The notes beneath the pieces were generated by a model. It saw only the letters and a program-made list of their open reading frames with translations. It was not told the DNA's origin and ran no database searches. Positions 1-5,002 of a stretch of 5,002 nucleotides of DNA are shown here, piece after piece. The DNA is taken from contig SPDA01000219.1 of the NCBI GenBank assembly GCA_004525155.1, positions 1 through 5,002 on the forward strand, written 5' to 3'. The stretch comes from Spirochaetales bacterium (GTDB lineage Bacteria > Spirochaetota > Spirochaetia > SPDA01). Numbering within the stretch: position 1 is the stretch's first letter; the number at the start of each line of letters is the position of its first letter. Made by a program: the position numbers and the translations under genes.

Positions 1-525
1 GACGATAAAGACAATTATCATCATCGGAACGCCGAACACCTTTGCTCCGGCCAGGAGGGCGAAGCTTTCATTTTTTCCGGAAATGGAATAATTGCCGCCT
101 GCCGGCGCGAGGCTTTTGGTGATGACGTACACAACTCCGTTTACAAAAATCATCATGCCCAGGGTGGCGGCTATGGACGCGACCTTGAGTTTTACCACGA
201 CCACGCCGTTGAGAAAACCGATGAATGCGCCTATCAGTATTCCGGACAACATACCGGGAAGAACGCCGTACTGCTGGAGTATAACGCTCATCGTGCAGCT
301 TAACCCCATTGTCTCGCCCACAGAAAGATCTATCTCGCCGAGAATGATCAGATAGGTCATGCCGATAACGATGACCCCTTCGATGGCTATTTTTGTAAAA
401 ATGTTAATGAGGTTTTCGAAACTGATAAAATAGGTTGTCCTGATTATCATCAGTATGGCGACCGCGACTATCAGGAAAGCAATCTTGTATTCATTAACCA
501 AGGGCCCGAGTTTTCTACTGGTCAT
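1..525 (-). CDS. Second RbsC-type sugar ABC permease (C-terminal part outside window)
   Basis: This is an inner-membrane permease subunit of a CUT2-class (ribose/galactose/xylose-like) ABC importer. Translating the minus strand from ATG 525 gives 175 residues in frame with no stop, so the C-terminal part of a family member of about 310-340 residues lies beyond base 1. The N-terminus is short and cytoplasmic (MTSRKLGPLVNEYK), followed by hydrophobic segments at about 15-34, 48-62, 90-111, 116-135 and 162-175. The family motif G-x-I-D-L-S-V-G appears at 63-70 (GEIDLSVG), and FLNGVVVVKLKVASIAATLG at about 104-123 matches the RbsC core. A Shine-Dalgarno GGAGAGG lies 7 bases before the ATG. The gene overlaps the stop of the upstream permease by 11 bases, so the two are probably translationally coupled and assemble as a heterodimer. 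The glutamate at residue 63 replaces the usual second glycine of the motif. The family is clear; the substrate is not. Confidence 0.93.
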   Translation of the reverse strand, partial: MTSRKLGPLVNEYKIAFLIVAVAILMIIRTTYFISFENLINIFTKIAIEGVIVIGMTYLIILGEIDLSVGETMGLSCTMSVILQQYGVLPGMLSGILIGAFIGFLNGVVVVKLKVASIAATLGMMIFVNGVVYVITKSLAPAGGNYSISGKNESFALLAGAKVFGVPMMIIVFIV

Positions 526-1459
526 ATCGTTTCCTCTCCAGAACATCCGCGATAATCGCGATTAAAATGAGTATGCCTTTCGCAATGTTTCTCCACTCAA
601 AAGGCACATTGAGAAGGGTAAGCGCATTGATTATGACGGCGAGCAGAAAAACGCCGATAACCGCACTGCCGATGCTGCCCTTGCCTCCCTTGAGACTGAT
701 GCCGCCGATTAAGATGGCGGTGAGCGCGTCAAACTCGAGACCTGCGCCGGTGTTCGTGCTGCCCTGAAGAAGACGGGCCCCCTGCAGCACGGAGGCTATT
801 CCGACGGAAAAACTGCAGATGACAAAGGAAATAAGCGTAATGAGTTTTACATTGATGCCGGCGACGACAGCGGCTTCCCTGTTCACCCCCAGGTAAAGGA
901 GTTTTCGGCCGTAGGAAGTTCTTGTCAGGATTACCTGGTATAAAACGGCAAGCACGATGAAGATGATGACGTACGAAGGTATGCCGAGAAGTTTCGCGTC
1001 GGTAATCCTGGAGTAGAAGAGGCCGGGCAGCCCCATGATAATGTTGCCTTTTCTGTAAAACTGCACGAAACCGGCTATCGCCGACAGGGACCCCAGGGTG
1101 ACAATTATGGAACTTACTTTAAATTTACTTACAATATAGCCATTTATAACGCCTACACCGAGGGCCATCAGGAGCGGTACGGCAATAGCGAAAAAAGAAT
1201 TGTGCATGGTCATGCTGAGGGATACCCCCAGGGTCAGGGAGAGGAGCGATCCTACCGAGAGATCCAGGTTGCCGCCGATAACCACGAGCGCAAGTCCGCA
1301 GCTTACAATGGATAACGAGGAATTCTGCTTGAGTATATTCATGAAATTACCGACGGAAAAAAACGAGGGAATCGCAGCAGAAAAAATAATGATAAACCCC
1401 GCCAGAATGAAAAGCTGGGGCTGTCGTTTGATATACGCTGAAATATTTTGTTTTATCAT
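515..1459 (-). CDS. First RbsC-type sugar ABC permease
   Basis: This is an integral membrane subunit of a CUT2-type sugar importer, 314 residues long and complete for the family. After a short basic N-terminus there are about eight to nine hydrophobic segments. GGNLDLSVGS (62-71) is the family signature, VINGYIVSKFKVSSIIVTLG is at 104-123, the cytoplasmic loop GRKLLYLGVNREAAVVAGINV is near 184-204 (probable ATPase contact), and FDALTAILIGGISLKGGKGSIGSAVIG (243-269) is the conserved C-terminal block. I chose ATG 1459, whose ATGA overlaps the TGA of the ATPase gene by 4 bases, the usual coupled arrangement. A GTG at 1480 would add seven residues (MRSQGKK) inside the ATPase reading frame and is less likely. 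An AGGGT just upstream is a weak ribosome binding site, consistent with dependence on coupling. The substrate is not readable from the permease. Confidence 0.95.
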   Translation of the reverse strand: MIKQNISAYIKRQPQLFILAGFIIIFSAAIPSFFSVGNFMNILKQNSSLSIVSCGLALVVIGGNLDLSVGSLLSLTLGVSLSMTMHNSFFAIAVPLLMALGVGVINGYIVSKFKVSSIIVTLGSLSAIAGFVQFYRKGNIIMGLPGLFYSRITDAKLLGIPSYVIIFIVLAVLYQVILTRTSYGRKLLYLGVNREAAVVAGINVKLITLISFVICSFSVGIASVLQGARLLQGSTNTGAGLEFDALTAILIGGISLKGGKGSIGSAVIGVFLLAVIINALTLLNVPFEWRNIAKGILILIAIIADVLERKRYDQ

Positions 1460-2958
1460 TTTTTTACCCTGACTGCGCACGTAAGTATATTTTTCAGTGT
1501 CACGTCACCGCCCTCGAATTCGCCGACGATATCTCCCCTGGAAAGTACGATTACCTTGTTTGACAGATAAACAATCTCTTCTATTTCGGATGACACGAGT
1601 ATGATCGAGGTGCCCCCCGCGGAGAGTCTGTGAATTTCCCTGTAAATTTCTTCCTTGCTTCCCACGTCGATGCCCCTGGTCGGGTCGTTTAAAATCATCA
1701 TCTCCGGCTGTATGGCGAGCAGGCGGGCGAATATGGCCTTTTGCTGATTTCCGCCGCTTAAGTTTATGATGGTTTCCGCGGGGCCTGTTGTCTTGATATT
1801 GAGCTTGGAAATATATTCGGCAGAAAGCTCATTTTCCGGTTTGCGTTTAAGAAAAAATCTGCCGTAAACATTGAAAAGGTGCAGCGGGGAAATGTTATAC
1901 TTTACGCTCAGCTGGAGGAAAAGGGATGCGACTTTTCTCTCCTCCGGCAAATACACCAGCTTGTGCTTGAGTGCATCCTTGGGGTTCCGTATATTTATTT
2001 TATTTCCCTTGAAAAATAATTCTTTCGACTGAGCCGGCCACAGCCCGAATAATGACTTGACAAGCGCGTCCTTACCGGAACCCATACGCCCGGCGATACC
2101 CAGCACTTCTCCGCGCTTAAGATGCATATTGAAGCCGTTTATCTGCCTGCGGATAGAAAGGTTTTTTACTTCGAAAATCGTTTCGTCGCTCTGAAGATTC
2201 TTTTTCTGCTCCCGTTCGAGCGAATGCCCGAGCATGAGCGTAATTATTTTTTCTTCATCGAACATGCCGCGTTCAAGGGTGCCCCGGTTTTTTCCGTCGC
2301 GGAACACGCTCAGTCTGTCGGCTATGGTGACCACCTCATCCAGCCTGTGTGATATATAGATGATTGTTACATTTTTCTTTTTCAGTTCGTTGATTATCCG
2401 GAAGAGCGTTTCAGTTTCATCCCTGGATAATGAGGATGTCGGCTCGTCCATGATAATTATCTTGGCGTTTTTCGCGGAAATAACACGGATTATTTCTATA
2501 AACTGTTTTTCAGCAACCGTCAGTTTTGCCAGGGTTTGTTTCGGGGAGATTGCGAGCCCGTAATTTTCCAGGATTACGCGGGAGTCACGGTATAAAGTGT
2601 TAAAATCCACCGCTCCCAGGATTTTCCTGCGCGGCAGAACGCCGAGAAAAATGTTCTCCGCGACAGAAAGTTTCGGAAGGTTCGACAACTCCTGGTAGAT
2701 CATGTTGATGCCGAGTTTCTGGGCGCTGTCTACGCCCTGCAGGTTTATCTCTTCTCCTTCGAGCATGATTCTGCCGGAAGTTTTAAGATAGGCGCCGGAG
2801 AGTATCTTCATGAGCGTCGATTTTCCCGCCCCGTTCTCGCCTACAACGGCATGTACCTCGCCCTTGAAAAGATCGAAATCGATCTCATCAAGGGCAAGGG
2901 TTCCTGGAAATTGTTTGGAAACTTTTTCAACGGCCAAATACGGTTGCTGTCTATCCAT
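1456..2958 (-). CDS. Sugar ABC importer ATPase with two nucleotide-binding domains (RbsA/MglA/XylG type)
   Basis: This cytoplasmic ATPase powers sugar import by pairing with the two downstream permeases. It is 500 residues long, the normal size for the family. Domain 1 has Walker A GENGAGKST (40-48), Q-loop Gln89, a degenerate signature LTVAEKQ (146-152), Walker B IIIMDEPT (167-174) with catalytic Glu172, and switch His204. Domain 2 has a variant Walker A GRMGSGKD (290-297), the family motif LPEERK (337-342), a canonical signature LSGGNQQK (400-407), and the altered Walker B MILNDPTRG (421-429). Its switch position is Ser (VSSE, 456-459), as is common in RbsA proteins. This asymmetry, with one competent and one degenerate ATP site, is typical of the family; Asn424-Asp425 in place of Asp-Glu makes domain 2 more divergent. 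The start follows AAGGA 8 bases upstream, directly after the intercistronic hairpin. The stop overlaps the next permease start by 4 bases. Confidence 0.97.
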   Translation of the reverse strand: MDRQQPYLAVEKVSKQFPGTLALDEIDFDLFKGEVHAVVGENGAGKSTLMKILSGAYLKTSGRIMLEGEEINLQGVDSAQKLGINMIYQELSNLPKLSVAENIFLGVLPRRKILGAVDFNTLYRDSRVILENYGLAISPKQTLAKLTVAEKQFIEIIRVISAKNAKIIIMDEPTSSLSRDETETLFRIINELKKKNVTIIYISHRLDEVVTIADRLSVFRDGKNRGTLERGMFDEEKIITLMLGHSLEREQKKNLQSDETIFEVKNLSIRRQINGFNMHLKRGEVLGIAGRMGSGKDALVKSLFGLWPAQSKELFFKGNKINIRNPKDALKHKLVYLPEERKVASLFLQLSVKYNISPLHLFNVYGRFFLKRKPENELSAEYISKLNIKTTGPAETIINLSGGNQQKAIFARLLAIQPEMMILNDPTRGIDVGSKEEIYREIHRLSAGGTSIILVSSEIEEIVYLSNKVIVLSRGDIVGEFEGGDVTLKNILTCAVRVKK

Positions 2959-2970
2959 GACTCAATCCTT

Positions 2971-3004
2971 AAAAAAAGATGGTCCGGCCGCAAGGCCGGA
3001 CCAT
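2971..3004 (-). terminator. Intercistronic terminator/attenuator between binding-protein and ATPase genes
   Basis: On the minus strand an 11-bp perfect stem (ATGGTCCGGCC with GGCCGGACCAT, 3004-2994 and 2989-2979) closes a four-base TTGC loop. It is followed by C and seven T residues (2977-2971). It begins 8 bases after the stop codon of the binding-protein gene and ends directly before the Shine-Dalgarno of the ATPase gene. This is the classic form of an intrinsic terminator. Inside an ABC importer operon it most likely acts as a partial terminator and 3' stabiliser, so that the binding protein is made in excess over the membrane complex. Partial read-through is inferred, because no other promoter is evident in the 53-base gap. 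Confidence 0.88.
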
Positions 3005-3011
3005 TTAAATT

Positions 3012-4025
3012 TTACCAGTCGCCGGGCAGAAATTCATCCACATTTGCTTTTGTAACTTTCGGGGTACTGACGTATTGATAGTAAGGGTCGAATCTGTAGG
3101 GAGGTTTAAGCCCCTCGCTTAGGATTTTTACCGCGAGATCTTTTGTCTGCACCTGGGTAATTTTCGGGGACTGGGCGATGGTGCCGTACATGGCCCCGCT
3201 TTTAATGGCAGCGAGACCGCCGCGGCTTCCGCCAACGCCGATAATGGGAATGGAGCCTTCCGGAATACCGGCTTCCTTCAGGGCGATGGTGGCGGCTACG
3301 GCCATAGTGTCGTCACAGGCATAGATGCCGTTTATTCCCTTGGCGCCGAAGCGGGTAAGGAAATCTTCCATTACTTTAAGGGTCAGGTCAACCTGGGCGT
3401 CTCCGTTATTGGAGGCGATTATCTTGACGCCGTCGCCGAGCTCTTTCAACTTATCAACAGCGCCGTTATGCCTGCCGATGGTGGTTTCCTGGCCGGGAAC
3501 ACAGGTTATCTCTACGACGCTTCCTTTCCCTTTCAGTTTTTCATTGAACATTTCTCCTGCCAGGGTCCCCTGCAGGTAATTGCTGGGCCCGGTATACACC
3601 ATGGTGTATTTTTCATCTTCCGGGTTGGCCTGCATATGCTCCATGATTATGGGAATACCCGCGTCAAAAGCCTTCTTGATTCCTTTGCTGACCGCTGTTG
3701 AATCGATCGGCATGAGGATAATGAGGTCCGGTTTCTCGGTAATGGCGTAATCCAGATACTCCGCGTTCTTTTTCGCATCGAGTTCGCCGTCATACAGGAC
3801 ATAATCCCAACCAAGTTTTTTTGCCCATTCTTCGGTATATCGGGCCTGGGCGGAAGTGTAGGGATTGTTGAGGCCCATCATGATGAAGCGGACTTTGGGC
3901 GCTTTTTTCGCGGCTTCTGCCGTTGTACCCTGTGCGGGTTGTTCCGACTTCCCGCCGGCGAACATCAACGCCGGAAGAAGAAGAGCCAGAATCAGGAAAA
4001 CTAGAAATACACGTTTCTTAATCAT
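3012..4025 (-). CDS. Periplasmic sugar-type substrate-binding protein (Peripla_BP_4, RbsB-like)
   Basis: This exported protein of 337 residues captures the ligand and delivers it to the permeases. Residues 1-23 form a signal peptide: basic MIKKR, a long hydrophobic core, then LMFA before GGKSEQP, a good signal peptidase I site. There is no lipobox cysteine, so it should be soluble in the periplasm. A low-complexity linker (about 24-43) leads into a type-I periplasmic-binding fold: KVRFIMMGLNNPYTS (44-58), LIILMPIDSTAVSKGIKKAFDAGIPIIM (101-128), TIGRHNGAV (182-190), INGIYACDDTMAVAA (231-245), IPIIGVGGSRGGLAAIKSG (259-277) and GTIAQSP (281-287). Aligned by eye with RbsB, Asn53, Arg185 and Gln285 are kept. 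The Asp-Arg pair is Glu129-His130, the hinge Asn is Asp238, and the next ligand Asp is Gly265, so ribose is unlikely. ATG 4025 is chosen for its strong Shine-Dalgarno and signal peptide; an upstream ATG at 4103 adds 26 non-signal-like residues and precedes the promoter's predicted start site. Confidence 0.95.
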   Translation of the reverse strand: MIKKRVFLVFLILALLLPALMFAGGKSEQPAQGTTAEAAKKAPKVRFIMMGLNNPYTSAQARYTEEWAKKLGWDYVLYDGELDAKKNAEYLDYAITEKPDLIILMPIDSTAVSKGIKKAFDAGIPIIMEHMQANPEDEKYTMVYTGPSNYLQGTLAGEMFNEKLKGKGSVVEITCVPGQETTIGRHNGAVDKLKELGDGVKIIASNNGDAQVDLTLKVMEDFLTRFGAKGINGIYACDDTMAVAATIALKEAGIPEGSIPIIGVGGSRGGLAAIKSGAMYGTIAQSPKITQVQTKDLAVKILSEGLKPPYRFDPYYQYVSTPKVTKANVDEFLPGDW

Positions 4026-4033
4026 GTAAGAAA

Positions 4034-4040
4034 CCTCCTT
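4034..4040 (-). promoter_or_regulatory. Strong ribosome binding site of the binding-protein gene
   Basis: AAGGAGG on the minus strand lies 8 bases before ATG 4025. It is a near-perfect match to the anti-Shine-Dalgarno sequence and fixes the start of the binding protein. It is stronger than the sites of the downstream genes, in line with high expression of the first cistron. Confidence 0.9.
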
Positions 4041-4047
4041 AAATTTT

Positions 4048-4071
4048 TTTCTCCTGTTACAAGTGGAGAAA
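4048..4071 (-). other. Possible small hairpin in the operon 5' leader
   Basis: In the predicted 5' leader of the transporter mRNA, TTTCTCC (4071-4065) can pair with GGAGAAA (4054-4048) across a 10-base loop. The CTCC of the first arm could instead pair with the GGAG of the Shine-Dalgarno (4034-4040). The stem is short and the region AT-rich, so it may have no function. Confidence 0.3.
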
Positions 4072-4088
4072 TATCTGATATATCTGAT
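4071..4088. repeat. Perfect 9-bp tandem repeat at the operon promoter (candidate operator)
   Basis: ATATCTGAT occurs twice in immediate succession (4071-4079 and 4080-4088). The first copy, with the next two bases, also reads as an inverted repeat ATATC-T-GATAT (4071-4081). The repeat overlaps the edge of the predicted -10 hexamer (4087-4092) and the predicted transcription start near 4080. A protein bound here would block the transporter promoter. That it is the site of the neighbouring IclR protein is inference. The 8-mer TGATATAT at its centre recurs in the spacer of the regulator promoter (4282-4289). Confidence 0.45.
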
Positions 4089-4116
4089 TGTATCATATAC
4101 CAATTAAATTCTGCAA
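4087..4116 (-). promoter_or_regulatory. Predicted sigma70-type promoter of the transporter operon
   Basis: Read on the minus strand: -35 TTGCAG (4116-4111), an 18-base spacer, and -10 TACAAT (4092-4087) preceded by TGA, which gives an extended -10 (TGnTACAAT). Transcription would start near 4080, leaving a leader of about 55 bases before ATG 4025. The position and spacing are good; no competing promoter as good was found for this gene. Confidence 0.65.
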
Positions 4117-4257
4117 TCCTTTTTTAACAGTTACAGGTATAGAAATCCTCAAAAAATGTCGTTGAGCTGATTATTCCGGGCGTGTCCGTGCCGATTCAGG
4201 CAAAATTGCACAGGCTATATCATGCCGGTTTATGCGTTTACATCCACAGTGCAGGTA

Positions 4258-4270
4258 GAATTGAAAATTC
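4258..4270. promoter_or_regulatory. Inverted repeat beside the regulator -35 (candidate autoregulatory operator)
   Basis: GAATT-GAA-AATTC is a 5-bp-arm inverted repeat centred on 4264 that ends 2 bases before the -35 hexamer of the regulator promoter. IclR-family proteins bind short AT-rich inverted repeats and often repress their own gene, so the position suits an operator. The arms are short and AT-rich, and chance occurrence is quite possible. Confidence 0.3.
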
Positions 4271-4272
4271 GG

Positions 4273-4301
4273 TTGACTGTTTGATATATAAAATTTATAC
4301 T
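4273..4301 (+). promoter_or_regulatory. Predicted sigma70-type promoter of the IclR gene
   Basis: TTGACT (4273-4278) and TATACT (4296-4301) are each one base off consensus and separated by the optimal 17 bases. Transcription would start near 4308, about 37 bases before ATG 4345. This is the best promoter match in the window. Confidence 0.8.
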
Positions 4302-4327
4302 ATTATTATAAAATAAGAAAGGTATCC

Positions 4328-4345
4328 ATGGAGAACAAACAATAA
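4328..4345 (+). CDS. Possible five-codon leader minicistron (MENKQ) coupled to the IclR start
   Basis: ATG 4328 opens a frame of five codons (Met-Glu-Asn-Lys-Gln) ending in TAA at 4343-4345. The last base of that stop is the first base of the regulator's ATG (TAATG). The purine stretch AAGAAAGG ends 5 bases before ATG 4328 and could serve as a ribosome binding site. The arrangement would allow reinitiation at the regulator start, whose own GGAG (4330-4333) is a wide 11 bases away. The peptide is too short to judge and this may be a chance frame. Confidence 0.25.
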   Translation: MENKQ

Positions 4346-5002
4346 TGGCTAAATCGAGCGATAAACAGGAAAGGGAATATTCAGCGCCCGCGGTGGACAG
4401 GGCTTTGGACATTCTGGAATTCATGGCGAAACACCCGCATCCTTATGGTGCCACGGAGCTTGCCAGGCAGCTGAAGCTCCCCATCAATTCAGTATTCCGG
4501 ATTTTAAAAAGACTTACCGAGAGGGAGTATACCAAGCAGGACCCGGTTTCCGGCGGTTATCAGCTCAGCACCAGGGTATTTACCCTCGGCATGAGTCTTT
4601 ACACCCGCTTCGATCTCCGCCTTCGGGCCAGACAGCACCTGGAATGGCTTTGCAGGGAAACCGAAGAAACCTGCCAGCTGCAGGTTCCGCAGGGCGACCG
4701 GATGCTTGTAATGGATTCCATCAGTCCGGAAACGGAATTTTACCTGCGGGTAGTTCCCGGCAGCCTCGTATACTTTCATCCTAACGCTTACGGAAAATCT
4801 GTGCTGGCCTTTATGGATGAAGAGGAAGTGAAAAAAATTCTGCCCTCCCGTCTGCCTGGTTTGACATCAAATACCATTGTACTGCGCACTGACTTCATAA
4901 GACAGCTTGAAATGACCAGAAAAACCGGGCTTGCCTACGACGATGAGGAATATACCTCCGGCATCGTGTGCATCGGCGCACCGGTTTTCGATGTGGAAGG
5001 CA
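4345..5002 (+). CDS. IclR-family transcriptional regulator (C-terminus outside window)
   Basis: This is a DNA-binding regulator that senses a small metabolite, probably controlling the divergent transporter operon. From ATG 4345, 219 residues are in frame to the window end; family members are about 250-270, so perhaps 30-50 residues are missing. The winged helix-turn-helix spans about 13-75: SAPAVDRALDILEFMAKHP at 13-31, then the helix pair ATELARQLKLPINSVFRILKRL (36-57), and the wing GGYQLS (70-75). The effector domain follows from about 90, with YFHPNAYGKSVLAF (143-156) matching the usual H-x-x-A-x-G-K-x-x-L-A block and YDDEEYTSGIVCIGAPVFD (198-216) matching the conserved DDEE-x-x-x-G-x-x-C-I-x-A-P-V-F segment, including Cys209. 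Its promoter lies just upstream. Whether it represses or activates cannot be told, and the effector is unknown. Confidence 0.95.
   Translation, partial: MAKSSDKQEREYSAPAVDRALDILEFMAKHPHPYGATELARQLKLPINSVFRILKRLTEREYTKQDPVSGGYQLSTRVFTLGMSLYTRFDLRLRARQHLEWLCRETEETCQLQVPQGDRMLVMDSISPETEFYLRVVPGSLVYFHPNAYGKSVLAFMDEEEVKKILPSRLPGLTSNTIVLRTDFIRQLEMTRKTGLAYDDEEYTSGIVCIGAPVFDVEG

Larger units (their letters stand above)
4026..4344. other. Divergent intergenic control region
   Basis: This 319-base stretch separates the transporter operon from the IclR gene. Both ends are AT-rich and hold the two promoters, the tandem repeat and the inverted repeat listed separately. The middle part (about 4117-4257) has no supported gene, RNA or terminator that I can see. 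An open frame antisense to the regulator start (4424-4230) has no family resemblance and is not counted as a gene. Confidence 0.8.

Noticed and set aside
92..355. Open frame on the plus strand of 87 codons
   Set aside because: It lies wholly antisense to the second permease, whose minus-strand translation matches the RbsC family throughout. No recognisable protein features.
1200..1472. Open frame on the plus strand of 90 codons
   Set aside because: Antisense to the first permease and without family resemblance; it is a shadow of the codon pattern of the real gene. The frame at 567-767 is rejected for the same reason.
1460..1480. GTG start at 1480 for the first permease
   Set aside because: It adds seven residues within the ATPase coding region; the ATGA overlap at 1459 is the more usual coupled start.
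2122..3078. Several plus-strand open frames opposite the ATPase gene (2122-2352, 2360-2563, 2810-3055, 2851-3078)
   Set aside because: All are antisense to a well-conserved ATPase gene. Two of them run through the terminator hairpin. None has a convincing start or family motif.
3325..3701. Plus-strand open frames opposite the binding-protein gene (3325-3579, 3468-3701)
   Set aside because: Antisense to a clear Peripla_BP_4 gene, and they overlap each other in different frames.
4026..4103. Upstream start for the binding protein at ATG 4103
   Set aside because: The added residues are charged and aromatic and would hide the signal peptide. The predicted transcription start (about 4080) is downstream of this ATG, and the strong Shine-Dalgarno fits ATG 4025.
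4230..4424. Minus-strand frame of 64 codons across the IclR start and promoter
   Set aside because: It runs through the regulator promoter, its C-terminal part is encoded by AT-rich promoter DNA, and it matches no family I know.
4504..4779. Minus-strand frame of 91 codons within the IclR gene
   Set aside because: Antisense to the conserved regulator, with no ribosome binding site or recognisable domain.
1..5002. Possibility of a novel defence, mobile or CRISPR-like system
   Set aside because: All long coding regions belong to known transporter and regulator families. I found no spaced direct-repeat arrays, transposase-like frames, tRNA-like structures or attachment sites.

Overview
The window holds most of one carbohydrate-type ABC importer operon and the divergently oriented regulator gene beside it. 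It probably comes from a diderm bacterium of moderate GC content. A spirochaete (Treponema/Spirochaeta-like) is my best guess: the substrate-binding protein has a signal peptide ending in MFA-GGKSE with no lipobox cysteine, a style I associate with that group. This is inference, not proof.

Layout. On the minus strand, read from right to left, are a periplasmic substrate-binding protein (4025-3012), a double-domain ATPase of the RbsA/MglA/XylG type (2958-1456), a first RbsC-type permease (1459-515), and a second RbsC-type permease (525 to beyond base 1, truncated by the window edge). The ATPase and both permeases are joined by 4-base and 11-base overlaps, so they form one tight transcription unit. 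The binding-protein gene is separated from the ATPase gene by 53 bases, almost filled by a strong terminator-like hairpin. This would give high expression of the binding protein and lower, read-through expression of the membrane complex. On the plus strand, an IclR-family regulator starts at 4345 and runs off the right end.

The 319-base divergent intergenic region (4026-4344) contains a good sigma70-type promoter for each side. It also has a perfect 9-base tandem repeat at the operon's -10/start-site region, an inverted repeat beside the regulator's -35, and a possible five-codon minicistron coupled to the regulator start.

The working model is that the IclR protein binds a metabolite and controls uptake of a sugar or sugar-like compound. 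The gene order (binding protein, ATPase, permease, permease) resembles E. coli ytfQRT-yjfF. However, the binding protein lacks several residues that contact ribose in RbsB, so the substrate cannot be named. I see no mobile elements, RNA genes or CRISPR arrays, and nothing that is clearly a novel system. The notable points are regulatory details and divergent key residues in the transporter.
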